From: Sphingomonas ginkgonis
GTDB lineage: Bacteria; Pseudomonadota; Alphaproteobacteria; Sphingomonadales; Sphingomonadaceae
Assembly: GCF_003970925.1 (NCBI RefSeq)
Contig: NZ_RWJF01000001.1
Coordinates: 924,501 to 988,500, forward strand
DNA: 64,000 nucleotides
Direction of reading: 5' to 3'
Part shown: positions 15,388 through 23,483 of the stretch, piece after piece
Layout: every line of letters starts with the position of its first letter
How positions within the stretch are numbered: position 1 is the stretch's first letter
Notes under the pieces: model-generated
Databases searched by the model: none
What the model was told of the DNA's origin: nothing
The model's input: the letters and a program-made list of their open reading frames with translations, nothing else
Translations under genes and position numbers: made by a program

Positions 15388-17715
15388 ATGTTCGCCTTCC
15401 ATCATCTGCGGACCCGCCTGGTGGTGCTCTATGCCGGGCTGTTCGGCATCACCATGCTGGCGGTGGCATCGGTCGCGCAGCTGGTCATCCGCCATCATGC
15501 ACGCGACACGGTCCAGGCCGAGCTGACCGCGAGCGGAATCGTCTACGACCGGATCTGGTCGCTCAAGGCCGAGGCGCTGACCGAGTCCGCCAACGTCCTC
15601 GCCCGCGACTTCGGGTTCCGAATGGCGATCGCCAGCGGCGACAAGCCGACGATCGATTCCGCGCTGGTCAACCTTCGCCACCGGATCGGGATCGACCACG
15701 CCTTCGTCGTCGACCAGGCGCGGGAGGTGGTCGGCGACGGGCCGGGCGACCTCGTCAAGGCGGTCGCGGAGCTGCCGGACCGGCTGGAGCCGGGGCGGAA
15801 CAACGCCGTCGTCGGCATCGGCAGCGGCACCTATCGGCTGGTCGCCTCGCCGGTGCTCGCGCCGACCCAGATCGGCTGGGTGGTGTTCGCGGTCCCGCTC
15901 GACCGCTCGGAACTCCATGCGCTCGACCGCCTCTCCGCCATCCCGGTCGAAGCCAGCATCCTGCGCCGCTCGGCCGACGGGCACTGGGTCGATCCGTCGG
16001 GCAAGCTCGCCCCCGCCGCGACCCTCGACGCCCTGGTCGAACGCGACGGCAGCGAGGGGGAGAGGCTCGAGATCCTGAGCGGCGCGCAGGGGCCGTCGTT
16101 CATGATGGCGAAGCGGCTCGCCGGACCGGATGGCCGGCCGAGCGCGGCGCTTCTGCTCAGCTACCCGGTCGCGGCCGCCTTCGCTCCCTACCGCAGCCTC
16201 CAGTTCGGGCTGGCCATCGCCGGCCTGCTCGGGCTCGGGCTCGTGCTGCTCGGGAGCCGTCGGCTCGCCGGCACGATCGCCCGGCCGATCGTCGAACTGG
16301 ACGCCGCCGCCAAGGCGCTCGAGGAGGGCTCCCGGACCGAGGTCGCGGTGCGCGGGTCGGACGAGATCGGGCGGCTCGCCGAGAGCTTCAACAAGATGTC
16401 CGCCGGGATCGTCGAGCGCGAGCACCGGATCGGCCACATGGCCTTCCACGACGCGCTGACCAACCTGCCCAACCGTGCCTTCTTCCGCGAGCAGCTGGAG
16501 GGCGCGCTGGCCCGCGCCGGCGGGCGCGACGTCGCGGTGCTCTACCTCGACCTCGACGGGTTCAAGAGCGTCAACGACACGCTCGGCCACCCGGTCGGCG
16601 ACGAGCTGCTGAAGCTGGTCGGCGACGTGCTGACCGAGGTCGCGACCGACGCCGCGGTGTCGCGGCTCGGCGGCGACGAGTTCGCCATCATCCTGACCGG
16701 CCCCAAGGGCAGCGACCGGCCCCGCACGCTGGCGCAGCAGATCGTCGATCGGATGCGCGAGCCGATGATGGCGGGAGGACACCTGATCGCCACCGGCACC
16801 AGCATCGGCATCGCAATCGGGCCGGAGGACGGCACCGACGCCAACACCTTGCTCAAGAACGCCGACCTCGCGCTCTACCGCGCCAAGCAGGACGGGCGGG
16901 GCGTGTTCAGCTTCTTCGAGCCGTCGCTCGATCGCGCGGCGCGCGCGCGGCGCCAGCTCGAGCTCGACCTGCGCGGGGCGCTTCGGACCGGGCAGTTCCG
17001 GCTCGAGTTCCAGCCGATCTTCGACCTCAAGGCCGAGCGGATCGGCGGGCTCGAGGCGCTGCTGCGGTGGGACCATCCGACCCGCGGCCTGATCACGCCG
17101 GGCGAGTTCATCCCGGTCGCGGAGGAGACCGGCCTGATCGTCGCGATGGGCGAGTGGGTGCTGCACGAGGCGTGCCGCCAAGCGCTCGCCTGGCCCGAGG
17201 ACGTCCGCATCGCGGTCAACGTCTCGCCGCTGCAGTTCCGCAATTCGGGCTTCACCAACGTTGTCTTCCAGGCGCTGACGCGGAGCGGTCTCGCCCCGCA
17301 GCGGCTGGAGATCGAGATCACCGAATCGGTGTTCCTCGACGGCGCCGACGCGGTCGTCGCGCTGCTCCACCGCCTCCGCGCGCTCGGCGTCCGGATCGCG
17401 CTCGACGATTTCGGCACCGGCTATTCGTCGCTGAGCTACCTGCGCAGCTTCCCGTTCGACAAGCTCAAGATCGACCGCAGCTTCGTCGCCAACGTCGCTT
17501 CCGACGAGAGCGCCGGGGCGATCGTCGATGCCATCGTCCACCTCGCCGGGGCGCTCAACATGGACACGACAGCAGAAGGGGTGGAGGACCCGCAGCAGCT
17601 CGAGAGCCTGCGGCTGCACGGATGCGGCAGCATCCAGGGCTTCCTGTTCAGCCAGCCGATCCGCGGCGCCGCCGTCGCCTCGCTGCTGGAGCAGCGCGCC
17701 AGCCAGGCGGCCTGA
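15388..17715 (+). CDS. Membrane bifunctional diguanylate cyclase/phosphodiesterase (GGDEF-EAL)
   Basis: A 775-residue protein made of a membrane segment (about 11-33), a periplasmic sensor of ~235 residues, a second membrane segment (about 272-290), HAMP, GGDEF (intact GGDEF at 428-432) and EAL. The EAL motif is intact (GLEALLRW), and the metal and catalytic residues of active phosphodiesterases are present (AVNVSPLQF, EIEITES, DDFGTGYSSL, KIDRSF, EGVE). The RxxD inhibitory site before GGDEF is not kept (VATD). Both activities look possible. The periplasmic sensor is not a family I can name. Its gene follows the cupredoxin gene, so a periplasmic copper or redox input is a reasonable guess. 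A TTG two codons earlier is an alternative start. Confidence 0.9.
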   Translation: MFAFHHLRTRLVVLYAGLFGITMLAVASVAQLVIRHHARDTVQAELTASGIVYDRIWSLKAEALTESANVLARDFGFRMAIASGDKPTIDSALVNLRHRIGIDHAFVVDQAREVVGDGPGDLVKAVAELPDRLEPGRNNAVVGIGSGTYRLVASPVLAPTQIGWVVFAVPLDRSELHALDRLSAIPVEASILRRSADGHWVDPSGKLAPAATLDALVERDGSEGERLEILSGAQGPSFMMAKRLAGPDGRPSAALLLSYPVAAAFAPYRSLQFGLAIAGLLGLGLVLLGSRRLAGTIARPIVELDAAAKALEEGSRTEVAVRGSDEIGRLAESFNKMSAGIVEREHRIGHMAFHDALTNLPNRAFFREQLEGALARAGGRDVAVLYLDLDGFKSVNDTLGHPVGDELLKLVGDVLTEVATDAAVSRLGGDEFAIILTGPKGSDRPRTLAQQIVDRMREPMMAGGHLIATGTSIGIAIGPEDGTDANTLLKNADLALYRAKQDGRGVFSFFEPSLDRAARARRQLELDLRGALRTGQFRLEFQPIFDLKAERIGGLEALLRWDHPTRGLITPGEFIPVAEETGLIVAMGEWVLHEACRQALAWPEDVRIAVNVSPLQFRNSGFTNVVFQALTRSGLAPQRLEIEITESVFLDGADAVVALLHRLRALGVRIALDDFGTGYSSLSYLRSFPFDKLKIDRSFVANVASDESAGAIVDAIVHLAGALNMDTTAEGVEDPQQLESLRLHGCGSIQGFLFSQPIRGAAVASLLEQRASQAA

Positions 17716-17742
17716 CGCGCGGGGCGGCGCCGGCGCTCGCGA

Positions 17743-19416
17743 TCAGGGACGGCGCTGCGCGAAGGGGCCGAGGATGGTGCCGACAAAGCCGCCCGCCCGG
17801 GCGGTGCTGAGCAGCGTCGCGTCGGCGCCCGCCAGCAGCGGACGCCAGCGCCCTCCCGCGGAGGCCCAGGCGAAGTCGGCCCGGTCGCTGTCGAGCGTGA
17901 TCCTCAGCCGCACGGCGCCCGGAGGCGCGGCAACGGAGGCAAGCAGCACGCCGTCGACCGGGCTTGCCTTGCCGTTGCGGCGCCGCAGCTCAATCTGGCG
18001 CTGCCCGGCAGCACGGCCGATCGCGAGCGCGTACCAGAACTCGTCGTTCTGGAACGCGGCGAGCCCCGCCATCTCGCCGTCGGCACTCGGCTCGAAGCGG
18101 AGTTCGGTGACGAGGTCGGCGCGGCGGTTCTGAAGCCGCCGGCCGAGGAAGCTCGGGTTGGCAAAGGAGCCCAGGCCCGCCGTCCGTGGACGAAGGGTCA
18201 GGCCGGCGTTCCCGAGGCTGTACCAGCGCTCGCGCGGCGTTCGCAGCATCAGCCATTCCGGCCCAAGCCGGCGCTCGCCGAAGCGGGTCGCCCAGCGGAT
18301 CGGCCCGCTCTGCGGCGGCGCCGCGCTCCGCTGGCGCGGCAGCGGGGCCGGCGCCACCAGCGGGACCGGCTGGCCGGGACCGGTGATGACCGGCCAGCCG
18401 TCCTTCCAGCGCACCGGCATCAGGAAGGTCTCGCGCCCGGTATCGTAGAAGTCGCCGCGGTACGGCCTGGTGCCGAGGAAGACCGCGAACCAGCGCCCGT
18501 CCGCCAGCGCCACCAGGTCGGCGTGGCCGGTCGAGGTGACGGGCAGCGGCCGCGCGGGCGGCAGGTCGCGCTGGGTGAGGATCGGATTGTTGGGCCCGGG
18601 CGTGTAGGGACCGGCGATCGAGCGGCTGCGGAACACCACCTCGCTGTGGCCTTCCGCCGTGCCGCCCTCGGCCGCGACCAGGTACCACCAGCCGTCCTTG
18701 GCGAAGAGGTGCGGCCCCTCGATCCACTGCGGCTTGCGGCGGGGGTTGGTGCCGGCGTTGACCAGAAGGGTTGCCATGCCGGTCCTTCCCGTTTCCGGAT
18801 CGACCGGGCGGAGCCAGATGGCGCGGTGGCCGGGGTAGGTCGAGCCGCCGGGCGGCGGGCCGTTGTAGACGACATAGGCCTGGCCGCGCTCGTCCCAGGC
18901 CAGGGAGGGATCGATCGCGTCGCTGAGCGCGGGCAGGAACACCGGCTGCGACCAAGGGCCGGCCGGGCTGCTCGCCGAGACGATGTAGTTGCCGCCGCAC
19001 TCGACGCAGGTGTTGACGATCCGGAAGCGGCCGTCGTGATGGCTGATCGACGGCGCGAACAGGCCGAAGCTGGTCGGCACCTGCTTGAAGTCGAGCTGGC
19101 CGGGACGGTCGATGGCATTGCCGATCTGCCGCCAGTGGACGAGGTCGCGGCTGTGGAAGATCGGCAGGCCGGGGAAGAAGGCGAAGCTGGAGTTGACTAG
19201 GTAGAAGTCGGCACCCACGCGGACGATGCTGGGGTCGGGGTAGAAGCCGGCAAGCACCGGGTTGCGATACTCGCGCGCGCCCGGCGCCGGCGCCCCCGGG
19301 TCGCTGCCGCGATACTCGAGCGAGCGGAAGCGGGCGAGCGGCGCGGGTCCGGGTCCGGGTCCGGGTCCCGCCACCGGTCCGGCGAGCGCAGCGGCAAGGA
19401 GCAGCAGGCTGCGCAT
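17743..19416 (-). CDS. Glycoside hydrolase family 43 protein (beta-xylosidase/arabinofuranosidase-like)
   Basis: A 557-residue secreted enzyme. The signal peptide is followed by a (Gly-Pro)4 run. The N-terminal five-bladed propeller has the GH43 catalytic residues: base Asp61 in FYPDPSIV, pKa-modulating Asp169 in DAIDPSLAW and acid Glu233 in WIEGPHLF. The C-terminal ~190 residues form a beta-sandwich (WATRFGERRLGPEWLML onward) as in xylosidase-type GH43 enzymes. It would release xylose or arabinose from xylan oligosaccharides. It is the last gene of the halogenase operon, starting 1 bp after the cupin-like gene. Confidence 0.88.
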   Translation of the reverse strand: MRSLLLLAAALAGPVAGPGPGPGPAPLARFRSLEYRGSDPGAPAPGAREYRNPVLAGFYPDPSIVRVGADFYLVNSSFAFFPGLPIFHSRDLVHWRQIGNAIDRPGQLDFKQVPTSFGLFAPSISHHDGRFRIVNTCVECGGNYIVSASSPAGPWSQPVFLPALSDAIDPSLAWDERGQAYVVYNGPPPGGSTYPGHRAIWLRPVDPETGRTGMATLLVNAGTNPRRKPQWIEGPHLFAKDGWWYLVAAEGGTAEGHSEVVFRSRSIAGPYTPGPNNPILTQRDLPPARPLPVTSTGHADLVALADGRWFAVFLGTRPYRGDFYDTGRETFLMPVRWKDGWPVITGPGQPVPLVAPAPLPRQRSAAPPQSGPIRWATRFGERRLGPEWLMLRTPRERWYSLGNAGLTLRPRTAGLGSFANPSFLGRRLQNRRADLVTELRFEPSADGEMAGLAAFQNDEFWYALAIGRAAGQRQIELRRRNGKASPVDGVLLASVAAPPGAVRLRITLDSDRADFAWASAGGRWRPLLAGADATLLSTARAGGFVGTILGPFAQRRP

Positions 19417-19417
19417 C

Positions 19418-20416
19418 TCAGTCTCCGAACACGAGTGAGCGGATGTGGCGGATCATCGCCGGGGTCGGCGGCCCGTAGATCCCGCGCACGGCCGCCGGCA
19501 GGTGCTCGGCGGGATCGGCGTCGAACACGAAGTGGGCGAACACCGCGCGCCACGCCTCACGCTGGTCGGGCGGCAGCTGGCGGAGCGAGCCGATCGCCAA
19601 CATCAGCACGTCGCCCGGGCTGGCCGCGAGCCCCACCGCATCGCCCCACCAGTAGTTCACGAACAGGTTGACCGGCGCCAGCGAATCCACCGCGTGCCAC
19701 CAGTGATAGGGAATGTAGATCGCGTCGCCGGGGCCGAGCTCCGCCGTCGCGGCATGGCGCCACGCCTCCGCGAAGCGGGGATGAAGCTCGAGGTCGGGGG
19801 CCGCGGGATCGACCATGCTGACGGGGGTTCCGGCCGGGGTGAGTTCGAGCGGGCCGGGGTAGAGATTGCCGATCTGGTCGGGCGGGAAGAGGGTGAAGCG
19901 CCGCCGCCCGGCGACGACGATCCCGATATTCTCCTTGAGGTCGTAATGGGTGGCGACGCGGATCCGGTTCCCGAGCCAGGCGCGCGGCGGCACCCCCGGG
20001 AGCAGCGCCTCCAGCCCGTTCTCGCGCTCGAACCCGGGGAGCAGCCCGGCGACGTCCTCCCCCTGCACCGCCATCGCCAGCGGCCGCGGCGCCTCGCGGT
20101 CGCGCAGCAGCCGGTCGAGGAAGGGGTCGAGCGGCGAGGTGCCGCGCTCGAAGTTCAGCGCGGTGAGCGCCTCGGTGTAGAAGAAGCGGCCGTCGATCTC
20201 GGGCTGGCCGACCAGCGCCACCACCGGCCGAGGGGTCGAAAAGCGCTTGAGATAGGCGATGAAGTCGGCGTCGGAGCGCTGTGCCGCGGTCACCGCCGGC
20301 CAGGTCGACGCGAGGCCGCGGATGACGAACGGCTGGGTCGCGCGGCGGCGCTCGGCCAGTTCGTCGCGGTCGAGCCCGGCGACTTCCGGCAGCGGCGCGG
20401 CGGGAGACGCCATCAT
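19418..20416 (-). CDS. Cupin-like (JmjC-type) 2-oxoglutarate dioxygenase-like protein
   Basis: A 332-residue protein of the cupin_8/JmjC class. The N-terminus has the family start (QPFVIRGLASTWPA). The iron-binding triad is visible: His157 and Asp159 in VATHYDLKEN, and His241 in YIPYHWWHAV. FIH-like relatives hydroxylate protein side chains; the substrate here is unknown. The ATG at 20416 overlaps the upstream halogenase TGA (ATGA), and a second Met follows at once. Genes of this type are often found with halogenase-like genes next to TonB receptors, so a shared modification pathway is plausible but unproven. Confidence 0.82.
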   Translation of the reverse strand: MMASPAAPLPEVAGLDRDELAERRRATQPFVIRGLASTWPAVTAAQRSDADFIAYLKRFSTPRPVVALVGQPEIDGRFFYTEALTALNFERGTSPLDPFLDRLLRDREAPRPLAMAVQGEDVAGLLPGFERENGLEALLPGVPPRAWLGNRIRVATHYDLKENIGIVVAGRRRFTLFPPDQIGNLYPGPLELTPAGTPVSMVDPAAPDLELHPRFAEAWRHAATAELGPGDAIYIPYHWWHAVDSLAPVNLFVNYWWGDAVGLAASPGDVLMLAIGSLRQLPPDQREAWRAVFAHFVFDADPAEHLPAAVRGIYGPPTPAMIRHIRSLVFGD

Positions 20417-21936
20417 GCCGCGGTCGGGATGCCGGCGCCGAGCTGCCTGATCCACTGCTGCTGGGTCGGCAGCAGGCTGGCCGTATGCTCGACGACGCCG
20501 CGGATATGGCCGAGCCGCGCCAGCGTCTCGTCGTCCGCCAGCAGGTCCGCAGCGGGATGGTAGCCGCCCGCCGCGATGCCCTGGCCGACCATCACCGACA
20601 GCCAGCTCGTCTCGGTGAACAGCTCGTGCTGCTCGCGGAACACGCGGCCGTTGCTGCGGAACATGGCGAGCTTCTCGGCCAGCGCCGGCGGCGGCTCGAG
20701 CGTGCGGCAGTAGTTCCAGAACTCGGAATCGTCGCGCTCGGTCGCTTTGTAGTGGAGGACGAGGAAGTCGCGGATGTCGACATATTCCTGCACCGTCAGC
20801 GCATTGTAGCGGGCGATCTCGGCGGGATCGAAGGCGAGCGTCGGGAACAGGGTCAGCAGCCGAGCGATGCCGGTCTGGACGAGGTGGATGCTGGTCGACT
20901 CGAGCGGCTCCAGGAACCCCCCGGCCAGGCCCAGCGCCACGACGTTGCGGTTCCACGCCTCGCGCCGGTGGCCCGCCCGGAAGCGCAGCGCGCGCGGATC
21001 GCCCAAGGCGGCGCCGTCGAGACTGCCGAGCAGGGTCGCGGCCGCCGCGTCGTCGCTGACGTGCGCGCTCGAATAGACATAGCCGTTGCCGGTGCGGTGC
21101 TGGAGCGGGATGCGCCACTGCCACCCTGCCGGCCGCGCGGTCGAGCGAGTCAGCGGCCGCCGGTCCTCGCCGCTCTCGCAGGCGACCGCCAGCGCGCGGT
21201 CGCACGGCAGCCAGCGCGACCAGTCCTCGAAGCCGACGCCGAGCGTCTGGCCGATCAGCAGCGCGCGGAAGCCCGAGCAGTCGATGAACAGGTCGCCCTC
21301 GACCCGGCGATCGTCGGCCAGGTGGAGCGCGCGGACGAACCCGCTCTCCCCGTCCTGCTCGGCGTCGACGACCCGTCCTTCCGTCCGCCGGACGCCCCCC
21401 GCCTCGGCGCGTGAACGAAGGAAGCGGGCGTAAAGCGCGGCGTCGAACTGGAAGGCGTAGGCGATCCTGGCGAGCGGCGACTTGGGCTGGTCCGGCCGCG
21501 GGTGCGAGAAGCGCCCCTGCCGAGCGGCGACCGCGGCCAGCGAATAGTCGTCGAGTTCGCTGTCGTCGCCGAGCGACCGGCCCTTGAGCCAGTGATGGTG
21601 GAACTCGATCCCGCCCATGTCGACGCCGTAGAAGCCGAACGGGTGGATGTAGCGGTGGCCGAGCCGGGTCCAGTCGCGGAACTCGATCCCCAGCTTGTAG
21701 GTCGCCTGGGTGCGGCTGACGAACTCCGCCTCGTCGATCTCGAGCAGCTGGTTGAACAGGTTGATCTGCGGGATGGTGGCCTCGCCCACCCCGACGGTGC
21801 CGATCTCGTCGGATTCCACCAGTTCGATCGTCAGGCCGGGCAGGGCGCCGATTACCTTGGCCAAGGCGGCGGCCGCCATCCAGCCGGCGGTGCCGCCGCC
21901 GACGATGACGATCCGCCGGACAGGGTCGCCGATCAA
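20413..21936 (-). CDS. Tryptophan-halogenase-like flavoprotein A
   Basis: A 507-residue flavin-dependent halogenase homologue. It has the FAD motif GGGTAGW (13-19), the second flavin motif VGVGEATIP, the catalytic Lys81 in ATYKLGIEF, the WxWxIP motif as GWQWRIPLQHR, and the Glu of the EPLESTSI motif. All residues known to be needed for halogenation in PrnA/RebH are therefore present. I chose the TTG at 21936, whose TTGA overlaps the stop of gene B just as the other genes of this operon overlap by 4 bp; the ATG at 21993 would overlap gene B by 60 bp. The physiological substrate is unknown. A separate flavin reductase would be needed and is not in the window. Confidence 0.88.
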   Translation of the reverse strand: MIGDPVRRIVIVGGGTAGWMAAAALAKVIGALPGLTIELVESDEIGTVGVGEATIPQINLFNQLLEIDEAEFVSRTQATYKLGIEFRDWTRLGHRYIHPFGFYGVDMGGIEFHHHWLKGRSLGDDSELDDYSLAAVAARQGRFSHPRPDQPKSPLARIAYAFQFDAALYARFLRSRAEAGGVRRTEGRVVDAEQDGESGFVRALHLADDRRVEGDLFIDCSGFRALLIGQTLGVGFEDWSRWLPCDRALAVACESGEDRRPLTRSTARPAGWQWRIPLQHRTGNGYVYSSAHVSDDAAAATLLGSLDGAALGDPRALRFRAGHRREAWNRNVVALGLAGGFLEPLESTSIHLVQTGIARLLTLFPTLAFDPAEIARYNALTVQEYVDIRDFLVLHYKATERDDSEFWNYCRTLEPPPALAEKLAMFRSNGRVFREQHELFTETSWLSVMVGQGIAAGGYHPAADLLADDETLARLGHIRGVVEHTASLLPTQQQWIRQLGAGIPTAA

Positions 21937-23483
21937 AAGGCGAATTCCGGCAGCGCGGAGGGCTGGCTCGGTGCCTGCAGGGTCGAACGGCACTGGGCGA
22001 TGAACTCGCCGTGCGAGGGCAGCCGCTCGACGGTCTGGTCGATCGCCCGCCGCATCTGCTCCATCGCGTTGGCGACCAGATTCTCGTCGAGCGCGTCGAC
22101 CACCGGCTCATATTCGTCGGGAACGATGTGCTGCCCGAGCATGACCGCGACCCAGCTCGAGGTCGAGAACAGTTCGGCGCCCTCGGCGAAGATGCGGCCC
22201 TTGGCGCGGAACAGCTCGATCCGCTCGGCGAGGCTGTCGGGAATGGCGGTCGCCGCGCACTGCCGCCAGAAGTCGGAATCGCTCCGCTCGGTCGCCTTGT
22301 AGTGGAGCAGGACGAAGTCGCGGACGCGCTCGGCGAGCGACTGCATCTGCCGGTTGTACTCGTCGCGCTCGACCGCGAGGAAGCGCTTGTCGGGGAACAG
22401 CGCGATCAGCCGGGCGATGCCCGACTGGACGAGATGGATGCTGGTCGATTCGAGCGGCTCGACGAAGCCGCCGGCGAGCCCCAGTGCGACGACGTTGCGG
22501 TTCCAGGCGAGCGACCGCCGGCCGGTGGTGAAGCGGAGCAGCCGCGGGTCGCCCCCTGGCTCGCCCTCGAGATGGTCGCGGAGCGTTCGCTCCGCCTCGT
22601 CGTCGGAGCAGAAGCCGCTCGAGTAGACGTGGCCGTTGCCGACGCGGTGCTGAAGCGGGATCCGCCATTGCCAGCCCGAGCGCCGCGCCGTCGCGCGGGT
22701 GAACGCCTCGGGCTCGGCACCGGCGAGCGCGCAGGGCATGGCGATGGCGCGGTCGCACGGCAGCCAACGGCTCCAGTCCTCGTAGCCGGTGTTCAGCGCC
22801 TCCTCGATCAGCAGCCCGCGGAACCCCGAGCAGTCGATGAACAGGTCGCCGTCGATCGATCGCCCGTCGGCAAGCCGAACGCTCTCGACGAAGCCGTCGG
22901 CCGGGCGCAGCGCCACATGCTCGATCCGCCCCTCGGTCCGCCGCACCCCATGCCGCTCGGCATAGCGGCGGAGGAAGGCGGCGTAGAGCGCCGCATCGAA
23001 GTGGAAGGCGTAGCGGAGCGAGGCGAGCGGCGCCTGCGCGGCCCGCCCCGGGCGGGCGAACCGGCCACGCTGCGCCGCGACCGCGCTGATCGCCCAGTCG
23101 CCGATGTCGGGCACCGGGCCGGCCATCTTCTCGCGCAGGTAGAGCTGGTGGAAGTGGATCCCCTGCAGGTCCTGGCCATAGCTGCCGAAGGGGTGGAAGT
23201 AGCGGTCCCCGAGGCGGCCCCAGTCGACGAACTCGATCCCCAGCTTGAAGGTCGCCTGGGTCTCGGCGACGAACTCGTTCTCGTTGATCCCGAGCATGGC
23301 GTTGAACGAGATCAGCGGCGGGATGGTGGCCTCGCCGACCCCGATGGTGCCGATCTCCTCGCTCTCGATCAGCGTAACCTTGGTGTAGCCGTTGTTGAGG
23401 AAGCGGGAGAGGGCGGCGGCGGCCATCCAGCCGGCGGTCCCGCCGCCGACGATGACGACATTCTTTATTCGGTGATCGGTCAC
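21933..23483 (-). CDS. Tryptophan-halogenase-like flavoprotein B
   Basis: A 516-residue paralog of A and D. The key motifs are intact: GGGTAGW near residue 13, GVGEATIPP, Lys80 in ATFKLGIEF, GWQWRIPLQHR and EPLESTSIHLVQ. The start is the GTG at 23483, where GTGA overlaps the TGA of gene C; this gives the N-terminus MTDHRIKNVVIVGGG. Similarity to A and D along the whole length suggests tandem duplication. It is the third of six coupled genes. Its likely co-substrate is reduced FAD plus halide and O2; the organic acceptor may be an indole or phenolic compound, but nothing in the sequence decides this. Confidence 0.88.
   Translation of the reverse strand: MTDHRIKNVVIVGGGTAGWMAAAALSRFLNNGYTKVTLIESEEIGTIGVGEATIPPLISFNAMLGINENEFVAETQATFKLGIEFVDWGRLGDRYFHPFGSYGQDLQGIHFHQLYLREKMAGPVPDIGDWAISAVAAQRGRFARPGRAAQAPLASLRYAFHFDAALYAAFLRRYAERHGVRRTEGRIEHVALRPADGFVESVRLADGRSIDGDLFIDCSGFRGLLIEEALNTGYEDWSRWLPCDRAIAMPCALAGAEPEAFTRATARRSGWQWRIPLQHRVGNGHVYSSGFCSDDEAERTLRDHLEGEPGGDPRLLRFTTGRRSLAWNRNVVALGLAGGFVEPLESTSIHLVQSGIARLIALFPDKRFLAVERDEYNRQMQSLAERVRDFVLLHYKATERSDSDFWRQCAATAIPDSLAERIELFRAKGRIFAEGAELFSTSSWVAVMLGQHIVPDEYEPVVDALDENLVANAMEQMRRAIDQTVERLPSHGEFIAQCRSTLQAPSQPSALPEFAF

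Noticed and set aside
15274..17619. A 781-codon open frame antisense to the GGDEF-EAL gene (similar long ones at 33836-36196 and 48349-51168)
   Set aside because: High-GC codon bias leaves few stops in the antisense frames. The proteins are Arg/Asp/His-rich with no domain, while the sense frames carry full catalytic motifs.
21937..21993. ATG at 21993 as the start of halogenase A
   Set aside because: It would overlap gene B by 60 bp; the TTG at 21936 gives the 4-bp overlap seen throughout the operon and a normal flavoprotein N-terminus.
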